64,000 bases of DNA from Hanleya hanleyi (Eukaryota > Mollusca > Polyplacophora > Lepidopleurida > Hanleyidae): the NCBI GenBank assembly GCA_036873755.1, contig JAVTVY010033732.1:1-64000 (forward strand). Direction: 5' to 3'. Below are positions 49,701 through 61,780 of the stretch, piece by piece. Positions within the stretch are counted from its first letter, which is position 1; every line of letters starts with the position of its first letter. The notes under the pieces are model-generated. The model was not told the DNA's origin. It made no database searches and was given only the letters and a program-made list of their open reading frames with translations. Position numbers and translations under genes: made by a program.

Positions 49701-52681
49701 TGTAGTACATCTCAATTTTATAGCTCGGGTATATACATGTAGTACATCTCAATCCTTTTAGCAAGGGTATATACATGTAGTGCATCTCAATTTTTTAGCT
49801 CGGGTATATACATGTAGTACATCTCAATCCTTTTAGCACGGTTATATACATGTAGTACATCTCAATCCTTTTAGCACGGGTATATACATGTAGTACATCT
49901 CAATCCTTTTAGCACGGGTATATACATGTAGTACATCTCAATCCTTTTAGCACGGGTATATACATGTAGTACATCTCAATCCTTTTAGCAAGTGTATATA
50001 CATGTAGTGCATCTCAATTTTATAGCTCGGGTATATACATGTAGTACATCTCAATCCTTTTAGCACGGTTATATACATGTAGTACATCTCAATCCTTTTA
50101 GCACGGGTATATACATGTAGTACATCTCAATCCTTTTAGCACGGGTATATACATGTAGTACATCTCAATCCTTTTAGCAAGGGTATATACATGTAGTACA
50201 TCTCAATCCTTTTAGCACGGGTAATATACATGTAGTACATCTCAATCCTTTTAGCACGGGTATATACATGTAGTACATCTCAATTTTTTAGCTCGGGTAT
50301 ATACATGTAGTACATCTCAATCCTTTTAGCAAGTGTATATACATGTAGTACATCTCAATCCTTTTAGCACGGGTATAAACTAATGGCCTTGTTTATCATA
50401 TTGTAGAAACATACAGTGTCTCATGCACTTCCTCAGAGGGAATGTTGCCTTAGGTATCCTGACCTTACCATACGCCTTTCAAAACGCTGGACTTTGGGTA
50501 AGTGAACCAAATAATGAGATTGCCTAGTACAACGTGGCATCCCATTTACCATACTCACACTTTCATTGATAGAGGCTCCACGGAAATTATACCAAACAAT
50601 CCAACGCAGCGTATCGTATCTGGCAGCGTATCATTAAAGGAAATGTAATTTTGAGATCTAGTTACTCACAGCGAATGGGTATGACTCAGGGAAGAGAAAC
50701 AGTTTACGTAATTTAGCTTTTTATCCTATAGTTCTGCTAGTCTATGATGAGTATCTCTGAGTTTTTGGTGCTACAGTGAGTTTATGATGGTCAAGGTCAC
50801 TGACATTGATATTCTGACCTGACTTGGTACCCACTCGATGCATCACTTCCCACTAATGCACCACATAAATGGGATTTTCAATGGTTTCCTGGTTTTTGTC
50901 GGGTTTACCAAGGGTAAACCCTACATTAGTATCACTGTTCAGTTTTTCTTTTTTCTTCTGCACATGTGTAGTTTTGATCTCCTGCCCGGAGACTGTTCTC
51001 AGTTGATGCCCCTTACAGCATTCATGCCCCTAACAGCATTCATATACACATTTGCAATGCACGGTAGCTTGTGCATTGAATGTGATAATTGGGACATTAT
51101 CGCAGTAAATTTTATCTTTCCAATTTCTATTGAATTTGCCTTTCCAATTTATTTTATCCGGTATTTGTTACGGCGGGAAGGGTAGTCATTCGGCACGGAA
51201 TCCATGGAAGTTTTGTTGTAAGATCACAGAGCCAAGGTGGTGTTCACTTTAGATAGGGAATTGTCCTCAACACGTATTTGATACACACAGCTGGTGGGCT
51301 AATTTTTGTCTGAAAAGCGCCAAATTGACTATTTCTTTTAGTCTACATACTTGGTGATAATAATCTAATAGTGTAAAGAATCGATCAGATAAAGAATAAA
51401 TCGAGGCCCACAGATAAACACGACGAGACTTACAGTGGTTCAGACCTGCCGCATTGGCTTATTTAGCATTTTTCGGTGCATTTGCAGTCGACATTTTCTG
51501 TTGTTGCAAATTTATGAAACCTTCAACCAAAATCATATTTAGACTGACTATTTCAGAATTATTTGTTGTTTAAAATAGCTAAAATTGGTTTTGGTTAAAG
51601 GTGTCCTATTTTTGTAACAAAAGAAAATCTGCACCGAATAAGCTTTAATAGTGCATAAAAATAAGAAAATAAGCCAATGTACCAACTTTGGTGCGCCATA
51701 AATCCGTTTTCGTGCCTCTGCAGCCCTTCATTATTTCGTGTGTTATAATTCAGCATGTAGGCTGAACAAAATGATCCATTTCATATCCTTTTGATAAAAG
51801 TGAAAGTTTGGCCCTACAAACCGAACAGCTTGAGGACGATTTTCTCCCTTAAATGATCACAAATATGGGACTAATAAACCCTTCTGATGCAAGTAAACCC
51901 GACATCAGTACTTTAAGTACTTTGATTATTTATCCCCAGCTGTCTTGACATTTGCTGGCCTACTAGCACAGACAATGTTGCGAATACATTCCTGACGGGG
52001 GAGGGGGAGGGCGCTCAATATTGACCTATCTGAATAATTTTAGCACCTAGCATTCCGTCTCACTGATGTATTCACTCGAAAAAAATATCGATGATTTTCT
52101 GATTTTTTTTTCACTGAGAAAAGAAAGATAATGTGCATTCCGTAGAATTTCGCCAGTCATAGCTGACGTTGAGTCTCGAAACGATATCCATAAGGCATTG
52201 TTTTATCATCTAGCAGGTACTATTAGATGCCCTTAGAAAAGTATTCTTGATTGTTTAGGCGCCTATATTGTCTGTTGTGTGGTATTTCGTCATGCATATT
52301 ATCCGAGCGATTGTTTCGACTGTTTATAAAATGCCTAGTGAGACATCCACCTCACTATAAGTTATATAAAACTCGATGGAAAAAAGGAAGTACATCGTTA
52401 CTATCGTGAAAACTAATTTAAGGAAATATTGCTAACATGGTACATACTGGTGTACCAAAAATGTAATTGAAGCGATAAGGTTGGGGAGACAGCGGTATAT
52501 AGTCATTTATTTTGTGGTCCCGGACCTTTTCACACCATAATCCTGCAATATAAATTATCACATTTTCAATTGATGATGTAAATCACTTACAGGTTGGATT
52601 TGTGGGAATCTTCGTGATTGGAATTACAACTTTACACTGTATGCACAGACTGGTCACCTGCAGCAAACGACTTTCTGAGAG
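43524..52681 (+). CDS. SLC36-like proton-coupled amino-acid transporter, first three coding exons
   Basis: Coding: 43540-43727, 50407-50497, 52593-52681. Phases fit: 188 bp ends in phase 2, 91 bp completes it and ends in phase 0, and 89 bp ends in phase 2. The N-terminus is hydrophilic (FRKPSVDGENDWFILDES). Then comes NIQCLMHFLRGNVALGILTL and PYAFQNAGLW (TM1), like SLC36 'LIHLLKGNIGTGLLGLPLA...NAG', then VGFVGIFVIGITTLHCMHRL and VTCSKRLSER (TM2), like 'GIxxVHCMxILVxCSHxL'. The family imports small amino acids with protons at the plasma membrane or lysosome (or acts as related amino-acid transporters). No later exon was found up to 64000. It continues to the right or is broken by the repeat-rich DNA. 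Confidence 0.88.
44423..44850 (-). mobile_element. Solo PLE 3' tail in SLC36 intron 1
   Basis: ATACTCTAGTCCGTTAATC through GAGAGAAGCGGTCAACAG, CATGATGTTCCAAATATTTC and GTACATGGGTTTGTATGGCC to GGTAACGCCATAGATCTTGC. Full-length tail, no RT. Confidence 0.85.
45325..50379. repeat. 38-bp minisatellite array, about 133 copies, in SLC36 intron 1
   Basis: Monomer: TTTTAGCACGGGTATATACA followed by TGTAGTACATCTCAATCC (38 bp). Variants fall in zones: mixed at 45325-47900, CTGTTAGCACGGATATATAC-type at 47940-49480, and CCTTTTAGCACGGGTATATA-type, most uniform, at 49550-50379. A 304-bp (8-mer) higher-order repeat is present four times at about 45950-47165. Confidence 0.97.
50407..50497 (+). CDS. SLC36-like exon 2 (TM1)
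   Basis: Acceptor TCATATTGTAG before 50407 and donor GTAAGT at 50498. Encodes CLMHFLRGNVALGILTLPYA. The acceptor lies about 27 bp after the last satellite monomer. Confidence 0.92.
50498..52592 (+). other. SLC36 intron 2, no feature
   Basis: AT-rich. The open frame at 50838-51185 has no recognised product and a duplicated TTCATGCCCCT(T/A)ACAGCA. Nothing else supported. Confidence 0.5.
52593..52681 (+). CDS. SLC36-like exon 3 (TM2)
   Basis: Acceptor CACTTACAG before 52593 and donor GTATGA at 52682. Encodes VGIFVIGITTLHCMHRLVTC. Starts in phase 0 and ends in phase 2. Confidence 0.9.
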
Positions 52682-52988
52682 GTATGACGTGCGTTATATG
52701 AAAGTTACTTTGAGTTCAAAGCTGTTATGGAGGAACTGTAATATAATTTATTGAAAACTTACTGTGTATATAAAGCTAATGTTTGGTGCCTCGTTCAGAT
52801 ACTGCCTCAAACACAGAACTTTTTCAAATGTTATATATCAAACTAATTCTATATATCTCAGGAATATTTTCATGTCAAACTTAACATATAAAAATGATTG
52901 ACAAATGAACAACGACAACAGCAACATCAACAACACGGAACATTTAGCAGATATTCGACAAAATACCCAAACCGGTGCCGGTTTATAT

Positions 52989-53114
52989 CTATTACGACTG
53001 TTATGCCCAGTAGCATACAAGCGTCTAGTCCGTCATTCATAACTCAGCCGTCGTCCATCTATTACGACTGTTATGCCCAGTAGCATACAAGCGTCTAGTC
53101 CGTCATTCATAATT
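52989..53114 (-). mobile_element. PLE tail start, tandemly duplicated (70 bp)
   Basis: CTATTACGACTGTTATGCCC at 52989 recurs at 53059 (period 70). Each copy runs into CAAGCGTCTAGTCCGTCATTC of the PLE tail. The second copy breaks at 53114, where the CRE-rich array begins. Confidence 0.85.
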
Positions 53115-54267
53115 TAGTCCATGGGCCAAGACCCCAAATTTCATCGATCGGTACCACTCGAGGTGGCAAATTCTGGTTATGTTTTTCGAAGAGGTACATG
53201 TATGTAGATGTTATCCGTTTGTGATAACCGTTGCAGATCGGTAGCTTAACGGTAGCAAAACACATTTTCTTAACCCCAACCCTGCCCGTATTCCGAACAC
53301 AAACAATGGGTGCAGGGAAATGGTTCCTCGGATATATTATTTATTTCTGTAGCTGGAGAGCTGAAACTTTACATACTTTGGGGGCAGGGACTGGTCCATT
53401 AGCACAAGTTAACATACCTGAATATTGCTATTTTATGACGCCATAGTGACGTAATAATATGTCGCAGCATTTATTGTCGAAATTTTGGTTGTTTTTTAAA
53501 TTGTTTTTCCAATTCTGCTGGTACCGTGTGACGTATCAACTTTGGTAAATGATCTTTGAAAAGGCATTTGTATGTAGATCTTGCCCATATGTGATAACAC
53601 ATGCAGATCAGTATCGTAGTGGTAATTATGGTACACTTTCTGAACCCTCCCCCCATCATATTCTGAACCCAAATTTGGGGGGTGGGGTATGATTTCTTGG
53701 ATATTTTAATTATTTCTGTTGTTAGAGGGCTATAACTTTTCCCTCTTCTGCATATGAGGTATACGCCTACCGGAATAAGTTAGTGGGGTTTGAAATGATC
53801 ATATTATGACGTCAAAGTGACGTCAAAACATGGACAATAATTTATTTTTAAATTTGTTGTTATTTTCAATATGTTTTTCCAATCTTGCTAGTAAATCGTG
53901 AGGTAACAGATTCGGTACATATTTTGTAAGGGGTATTTGCATGAGAATGCTATCCATGAGTGAAAGCCGTTGTACATCGGTAGCTTATGGGTTGTTATAG
54001 TATATTTTCCAGACCCTATCTCTTTCTGTATTCTCAACCCAAGTTTGCAGGTAGGGCATGGTCCTCCCGATATTTCCCTTATGGTTAGAGAGCTGAAAAG
54101 TACCAACCTGTACCTCCATGCCTTTGTTATTGAAGCATCTGTTGATACCTTCATCTGATGCTGTGATAACGTCACCGTGACTGAATAATAATGATGATAA
54201 TTTTGATCGAATTTGGGGTTATTATATTTTCTCATTTCTACTTGGACCACTTTTGATGAAATTGTAA
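53115..54267. repeat. CRE-rich tandem repeat (~380-bp units)
   Basis: Starts TAGTCCATGGGCC. Units recur with GTTGCAGATCGGTAGCTTA / GTTGTACATCGGTAGCTTA, a T-rich block, GAGAGCTGAAA and a TGACGTCA-type palindrome (53433, 53809, 54167). Three diverged units. The same repeat lies in reverse at 58560-59284. Confidence 0.8.
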
Positions 54268-54330
54268 TTACAAGCGTCTGGTCCGTCATTCATAATTCAG
54301 CCGTCGTCCATTAGAGAATATCCATTAAAA
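54268..54330 (-). mobile_element. PLE tail fragment
   Basis: ATTACAAGCGTCTGGTCCGT to GTCGTCCATTAGAGAATATC. Confidence 0.8.
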
Positions 54331-54689
54331 CCTGTTATGTTTCTTTGAAGAGCGCAAGCGACGACCAAACAATCGCCGTATGGAAAACGTGGAGAAGAGC
54401 AATTAAGGAAATATTCCGAGATGTTGCGATATTTCCTTTGATTCTCATGATGACTACCAATCGTCCTTCTTATCCGTATCTTTCCACCACATTTTGCTGA
54501 ATCAAACTTGGTATTTTGGTATGAATCTGACGAAATTCCGATTAATCTAACATATTCGGCGACCAGACTTGTCTGCCATTTTGTTATAATTTCAATCAAC
54601 CTTGATGAGTACCAATACCTTCTCAAGTTACAAATGCTACAACATTTATGATGAGCTAATGTTGGCCATCTTAGAATTTGCATCGTTTT

Positions 54690-55035
54690 TAAATTGGAGC
54701 GACATGCAAGAGGTGGGAAAAATTGACGACGTTTGACGACTATAAAGCAACCATATGACTGTACAGGAAAGCATTCGTCGACACCTAACATTCTCACACG
54801 AGAATCCGGTGGATTCTTGGATATAGCCTTAGTATCTCAGCCGCGCTTTTATTGCAGATCTTCATGTGGAGACAATGAATTATCCACACGGCCCCTAGCA
54901 CCGGCTTAAGCGGAATTAGATAAGCTAGCTCGGGAGCTAGCTCAAACAACTCATCTGATGTTAATGGATGAGCATCGTGAACGTCTGATGGAGTAAACGC
55001 CTCAACATGGGGTAAAACTGGTAAATGCAAAATAC
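54690..55035 (-). repeat. Repeat B copy
   Basis: TTGGAGCGACATGCAAGAGG through CCCCTAGCACCGGCTTAAGC and GTAAACGCCTCAACATGGGG. Minus-strand frames contain HAHPLTSDELLEL-like words also seen at 26221-26520. Confidence 0.8.
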
Positions 55036-55089
55036 CCATGGAAACTAACCTGTAATGCCCGACGTCATGCGGCTTACTCTTTTTTGCAG

Positions 55090-56285
55090 AAGTTCACCAA
55101 ACTTGGATGGAAGCTTTATTGGGATAGCCCTCTCATCATCTGATTAGGTTTTGGTTTGTGTGTGCCTTCGTCCATGTTCGGTGTCCGTCCGTCTGTCCAT
55201 GTACTTGTACATGTATATATATATACAGGCCCTTTCTGCAAGATATCTGAAGAACTACTGAACAGAATTCCACCAAACTTGGATGGAAGGTTCATTGGGA
55301 TAGTCCCCTCATTTGATTAGGTTTGGGTGTGTGTGTGCATTTATCCATGTCCATCATCCGTCCGTCCATCTAACTGTTCATGTATATACAGACCTTGTCT
55401 GCAAGGTATCTGGATAACTACTTGACGGAATTTCACCAAACTTGGATGGAAGCTTCATTGGGATAGCCCCTCGTCTGATTAGGTTTTGGTGTGTGTGTAC
55501 GAGCGTTCGTTCGTGTCCATCCGTCCGTCCATCTACTTGTACATGTATATACAAGCCTTGTCTGCAAGATATCTGGAGAACTACCCCACGGAATTTCGCC
55601 AAACTTGGGTGGAAGCTTCATTGCAATGGGCTCATCTGATTAGGTTTCGGTTTGCATACATGCGTTCGTCTGGGTATGTTGTCTGTCTGCCTGTCCATCT
55701 ACTAACTTATACATGTATAGACAGGCCTTGTCTGTAAGATATCTGGATAACTACTGGACGGAATTTCCCCGAACTTGGACGGAAGCTTCATCGTGATGGC
55801 CTATGGTGAACTTCACCAGACTTGGATGGAAACTTTATAGGAATGGCCTCCGCATCTTATTATGTTTTGGTGTGCGCGCGTGTTTGATGTTCATCCATCT
55901 GTCTACTTGTACATGTATAGACAAGCCTTGTCTGTAAAATATCTGAAGAACTACTCGATGGAATTTCCCCGAACTTGGATGGCAGCTTTATCGTGACGGC
56001 CTCCTCACCTGATTAGGTTTTGGTTTGTTTGCGTGCATCCATCTGTTTCTGATGTCCAGCTTTGTTACATGTATGTACAGGACTACTCTTGTCTACAAGA
56101 TCTGTGGAGAACTACTGGATGAAATTTCACCAAACTTGGATGGAAGCTTCATTGAAATGGCCTTATGATCTAATTAGGTTTTGGTGTGAGCTAGTGCTTG
56201 CGTGGGTCGATGCAAAATGTGCTTATCTGTCTGTCCAATTTTTGTTCTTGGAAACTACTAAAGGCAGATGCATGAAACTTCTATA
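55090..56285. repeat. ~165-180-bp tandem repeat, about seven copies
   Basis: ACCAAACTTGGATGGAAGCT occurs near 55091, 55272, 55434, 55599, 55768, 55967 and 56130. Other shared words are GATTAGGTTTTGGT, ACATGTATATACA and CTTGTCTGCAAGATATCTGG. Open frames across it come from the repeat. Confidence 0.9.
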
Positions 56286-58559
56286 CGGTACAGCATGTAT
56301 ACTATAGGTGTGGCTCTTGTATGTTTTGCATCTTTCCTATAATGTGATCAGTTTCGAAATAGTTGATGCTTCACAATTACAAGTATTTCACATTGGTTGG
56401 ACGCTGTAGATGTCGGCAATCAACTCATTGGTATATAAATCCCGACTCCTCACTGGGTTACTGCAACAATGAAAATCGCCTCCTTGTAATTAATATTTTT
56501 AGGTGCGCAGCTTTGTTTAGGATACTTATTACTACATTCATTTTATAGCACTTTCCCTTAAATTATGTGCCCACTCAAGGCAAGGTGGGAGGTTGGGGGA
56601 GACGTATGTTTTTGCTTAAAAAAAACAACCAGCATAGGCTTCATCCCGGAGCGGCAACACAAGGGTCAAAGCGGAACCTCTAGTTCATTAATGACGTCGC
56701 CGACTCTGTTAGCCAATCAAGTGTTTCGCTTTGCTTTGATCACAGGTCACAATGGTCCGGCGCTGAGGCTCGTCATTCGGCATCTCAGCCAAACAGAAGC
56801 TCAACAAGACCACTCCATATTTAGCTGTTTAAATGAATGTCAACTCGTCTCATGAGTGTTAAGGTAGACCATGGTATTCCCGATGAAGATTCGCACCTGA
56901 ATGTATAACTTTTGTCCGAATGAAAACGAGTATGTTAAGGGAACTATGCATACGTATTAACGTCATCATAGGCTTCGTCAACAATCGGATTGATGTCGAT
57001 ACTCGATTGTGAAATGCTGCAAACCTGAAACTGGACTAACAGGCTGTGACAATACTCGACTGGCGTGGTTACTGAAAAGGAGTATCATATATACTGCTAA
57101 CATCTCTAGTGGAACATAAAAAATGTCAGCGTTGATGCCGAGGGTATGCCTACATCCTCAGTTGCAGAGACGGATAGTTCGATAACAATGTCAGAAATTA
57201 TTTCACTTCTACTTAAACTAACTGCCCATATGCCATTATGATGAAATTTGCCATAAAATTAGGCACATGGATGACCAGACAGTTTGGAAATATTGTCCAG
57301 AAGTTGAATGGAGCTAAATCCTTTGAAATCGAGTCTGTTATAGGTTTAGCTCTACAGATAACCATTCACCATTATACAAATGATGAATTGTCACACCAGG
57401 ATCATCAAACCAACATGCCCTAATTACACATTTTCCTGCATACAGTCATGACCTGTTCTTGAGATTTGTGATGGTGATATAATCTTGTATGACTCTTATG
57501 GAATTTCTGCATCAATAATCGAAAGCTCTTATTCACTAGACACTAATAACACAAACTTCTACACAGGCATAGCAAGGTAGTATTATGCAAGGAAAATTGA
57601 AAACCGTTTGGAATGATGATGAAATTAAAGACATTATGATGTTTGCGTTCCATATCATGAAATCTGGTTGAACATTCATATTGGTCGTATAATAAAATCT
57701 CCGTACAGTCTTATCTGTTGACAATTGTCGTTTCTGGATTGGTTCAATAGCTTGATATCCATTTTGCATCACATACCATGCAATTATGTTTAGAAACGAT
57801 TTCCTCCAGACAAAACCGGTCAGAAGCATTTTATTGAATTGAACCGCATATTCTCCAAATTTGAATTCTTTGTGGCTTTGGTGGTTAAATCTTATACAAT
57901 TCCTTTGTCTTTTCCATCCACTGGCTGTACCCTATTTAATACCACACCATAAAAGCGGTGGTAAAGTAACCTGAGAACTTGACCCGAACATCGCCTATGC
58001 TTTCAATCGCTCACGCTGATGTTAGCACTCTAGCCTGCTCTTGCCCATTTTTACGCAACAATACGATGAGTTAAATTTGCCTCGCTCTTCCATCGTTTGG
58101 CATGTTCTTGCGCCGAAGAACCTACTATTATTTAATCGATGGTATACTATCATTTTAATATAACTGTCCTCATTCACCCCCAAATAGTGAATAACACCGA
58201 CTCACACACATAATGAAAGAGATATATGCGTAACTATGTGATACGATGATTAAACATTTTATCATTTTATTTAGCAGTTTATAACAGCATAGGAGTAAAA
58301 TGTTTAGCTCTTTAGACATAGGTTCAAAGGAAATATCTGGTGGGCCATATCCCGCCACTCCCAACGTTCGGCTTGAAGTAAGGATAAGGTCACGTTTCAC
58401 AAAACGAGCTACAATTGCCCTTAAGCTACTGATATTCAAATGTTATAACCTATGGGTAGCAAATACATAATAATACCACTTTAGGAAACATTGGTGGAAT
58501 CGGCTACCTCAAATGATACCAACTAAATAGGAAGTGTGTATTGAAAATAAGACTAACAG
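56286..58559. other. Unannotated spacer
   Basis: No gene, repeat or RNA I can support. 56565-56855 is open but unrecognised. Confidence 0.4.
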
Positions 58560-59284
58560 GCCGGCAAAAACTGATTTTCCGATTTATGACGTCATGGTGA
58601 CGTCATCAAGGGATTTTGTTCATTTATGTTTACTGGTTTCTATAAACAAGGACCTAAATGTAGTGTGTGGAAAATTTCAGCCGTCTAGGAGCAAGAATGA
58701 TGAAAAAATTCGAGGAACCATAACCCAACCCCCATATTTGGGTTCAGAATATGGGCGTGGTAGGATTCAGAAAGTGTGCTATAACTACTCATAAGTTGCC
58801 GATCTGCAACTGTTATCACATATGGGTAACATTTACATAGAAATACCTCTTCAATGAACATGAATCGAATCTGCCATGACATGTAGTACCAGCAGAATTT
58901 GAAAAATCGATTTAAAAATGGACAAAAAAAAGATACAATAAATGGCTCACTTGATCATTACGTCACTGTGACGTCATCAAATGCTTATGTGATATGATGT
59001 TTACTTGATTCCATAGAAGAGCACCTATGTTCAAAGTGTGCAAAGTTTTAGATCTCTAGAGGGAAGCATAAGAAAAAAATCCGAGGAAACCTACCCCACC
59101 CCTCAAGTTTAGATTTAGAACAGGGAAAGGGGTAGGGTTGAAAAGGCGTGGTATACTACCCTTAAGCTACCGATGTGCAACGGTTCACATATGGATAACA
59201 TCTACAGACATATACCTCTTCAAAAAACATTACTAGAATTTGCCACCTCAGGTGGTACCAGTTTCGACTCTGGCCCATGGACTA
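58560..59284. repeat. CRE-rich tandem repeat, inverted relative to 53115
   Basis: Two units with GACGTCATGGTGACGTCATC (58588) and ACGTCACTGTGACGTCATC (58960), then GTGTGTGGAAAATTTCAG, and TTGCCGATCTGCAACTG / CTACCGATGTGCAACGG. It ends GGCCCATGGACTA, the reverse of the start at 53115. Confidence 0.8.
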
Positions 59285-60000
59285 ATTCATCCGTCGTCCA
59301 TTAAAGAATATCCGCGTCCATAATCCAAAGACCTATTCCATATCCATATAACAGTATTAGCACCAAATTCAAAAAGACAATCATAGTATACATAAACATA
59401 GGCTAGTTTCCTGTAAGAGAGAAGCGGTCAACAGTTTTCAATGATGCCGACAAGACATCATGATGTTCCAAAAATATAAAATCCGTATCGCTGATCAGTA
59501 TTCTTAATCCATAATAATCGCTGTAAAGTCGTTATCTAGGGAATGATGTATCTCAGTCACACTTTGTTTGTGACTGTTCATATGAGTACCATGACGATCT
59601 TGAAGTACATGGGTTCATACGGCCCCTAGCCCCGGGTTAAGCGGAATTAGACACAAGTTACGAAACGTAACGCCATAGATCTCGCACGCTACGTTCGTAT
59701 TTTGCTATCAGCATGCGATATGTATCGCCAAATTTGAGAAACTTGGTGGAATAGCCCTGTTTTATAAGTTTCTGCAACAATGTTTTGTGACGTTGATTAA
59801 AATTGTCACATTTAACACAGGATCTAGCAAATGCTACTGGGCGAGATATGTATACGCCATATGCGGGTCCCACTGAAATATTACTGTCCAGAAAGGGATA
59901 GTTTACGATGTCGAAATTGTAATCATCTCTTTTGTCATAAAGTCGACGAGAGAGAATGCCAGCTTCATTTTTGTATAGCCGAATAATCACGGACTTCATG
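59285..60000 (-). mobile_element. PLE copy with RT C-terminus, minus strand
   Basis: Coding remnant 59999-59658: YKNEAGILSRRLYDKRDDYN, YPFLDSNISVGPAYGVYIS, then [13 protein letters not shown] and [16 protein letters not shown]. The 3' tail runs to 59285. 5'-truncated before the catalytic YIDD. Nearly the mirror image of 61020-61780. Confidence 0.9.
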
Positions 60001-60059
60001 ATAGGAGCATGACATTTAGTACAGATGTCAGACTTGCTATGGTGAAGATTTTACCGTGA

Positions 60060-60530
60060 CTCACGGATAACATATAATGACGTCATCATGGTCAGAATTT
60101 TTTTTATTTTTCGCCTTGTTTGGAAACAATGTTTGGGAGAATCAATTTAAATCTTGGATGCATCATGGCGACACGAGAGAGTGATCATCAAATACTTGCG
60201 CTTTCTCCGTTTTTTTCAGTATTTTTGTTGCCATTTGAAAATGCTCAAAATTATTTTATTTCACATCAGATAATTCTTCTTTTAATTCATCATGTAGTCT
60301 TTGCAGAGAGTTTTCACAAATGAACATTTTCAAAAAACATTTGTTCAAACAAATGACTTCACTGTAACGTCAAGTGCGGCCATATTTATGATTTGGTATT
60401 TCTTGGAAGTGCTTACCCAGAGATATATTGTTTCAGTTCCTTAGCAGAAGGGGAAAGAACCCTATTCAGGGGGTAGATGGAGGGGTCTGGGTACTCCCCA
60501 AAGAATCCAGACCTGGAAGTGTTAAAGCAC
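60060..60530. mobile_element. Diverged relative of the piggyBac-like MITE
   Basis: AATTATTTTATTTCACATCA, TCATCATGTAGTCTTTGCAG and CGGCCATATTT correspond to internal blocks of 31728-32319. The right end CCAGACCTGGAAGTGTTAA resembles the terminal repeat plus TTAA. Contains ATGACGTCATC near 60075. Confidence 0.65.
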
Positions 60531-61019
60531 GACTTTCTGAGGGCCTATCGACGTTGAAGTTATCCACGATACGTTGCACCTAGAATCATACAAGTGAGAC
60601 TAATTCGATCAGTTATGCAGCCAGAAGTGCCGAAGCGCTACATCTATTGTAGAACCACCAATTTTGAAAGAGATATCCGACTTGGTACATGATTGTTGGA
60701 TTCAACCCTGACACACTAATGAATTCACATTATTTCTCAAAGGCATGGATATGCTTGCTGAAGCCACGACCCCTAGTGCAACACTAGAACAAATTGAAGT
60801 ACCGGTACACGGAAGGGATGCTTTCTTACACATGCAAATTTTTCCCATGTAGCCTTTATTCTGTCCATATTTCATCAGCTCGCGGCACCTGCTACGTCAG
60901 GTACAGTAGTCTACGTCGGCTTCCGACCTTAGCTTTTTTCTGTGTACACAGTTCTCTCGAACCTGGCCGAACTGGGCATACCTCTACCCAACAACAGCAA
61001 GCCGGACATGTGGCTTCAT

Positions 61020-61780
61020 ATCACATCATATTTAGACCTATATCTCTATAAAAATGAAGCGGGCCTTCTCTCTCGTCGACTGTATGACAAAAGAGATGAT
61101 TACAATTTCGACATCGTAAACCATCCCTTTCTGGACAGTAATATTCCAGTGGGACCTGTATATGGCGTATACATATCACGCTTAGTAGCATTTGGTAGAT
61201 CCTGTGTTAAATGTGACGATTTTAATCAACGTCACAAAACATTGTTGCAGAAACTTATAAAACAGGGCTACACCACCAAGCGCCTCCACTCAAAGTTTCT
61301 CAAATTTGGCGATACATATCGCATGCTGATAGCAATATACGAGCGTAGCGTGCAAGATCTATGGCGTTACGTTTCGTAACTTGTGTCTAATTCCGCTTAA
61401 CCCGGGGCTAGGGGCCGTATGAGCCCATGTACTTCAAGATCCTCATGATACTCATATAAACAGTCACAATCAAAGCGTGACTGAGATAGATCATTCTCTA
61501 GATGACGACTTTACTACGAATATTATGGATTAAGAATACTGATCAGCGATACGGATTTGATATTTTTTGAACATCGTGATGTCTTGCCGGCATCACTAAA
61601 AACTGTTGGCCGCTTCTGTCTTGCAGGAAACAAGCCTATGTTTATGTATACTATGATTGTCTTTTTGAATTTGGTGCTAATACTGTTATATGGAATAGGT
61701 CTTTGGATTATGGACGCGGATATTCTCTAATGGACGACGGCTGAATTATGAATGACGGACCAGACGCTTGTAATTCGTTT
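61020..61780 (+). mobile_element. PLE copy with RT C-terminus, plus strand
   Basis: Frame 61045-61379: [78 protein letters not shown], stop TAA, then the ~400-bp tail to GACCAGACGCTTGTAAT. Open in this part but lacks the catalytic half. Best-preserved copy in the window. Confidence 0.92.

Noticed and set aside
45325..50379. CRISPR-like array
   Set aside because: The repeats are contiguous 38-bp monomers without unique spacers, in a eukaryotic intron: a minisatellite.
50838..51185. 115-codon open frame in SLC36 intron 2
   Set aside because: Phe-rich, AT-driven composition, no homology and no fit to SLC36 exon phases.
55433..55737. Overlapping open frames rich in VYTCTSRWTDG / FHQTWMEAS
   Set aside because: They run through the ~170-bp tandem repeat on both strands, so they are repeat by-products.
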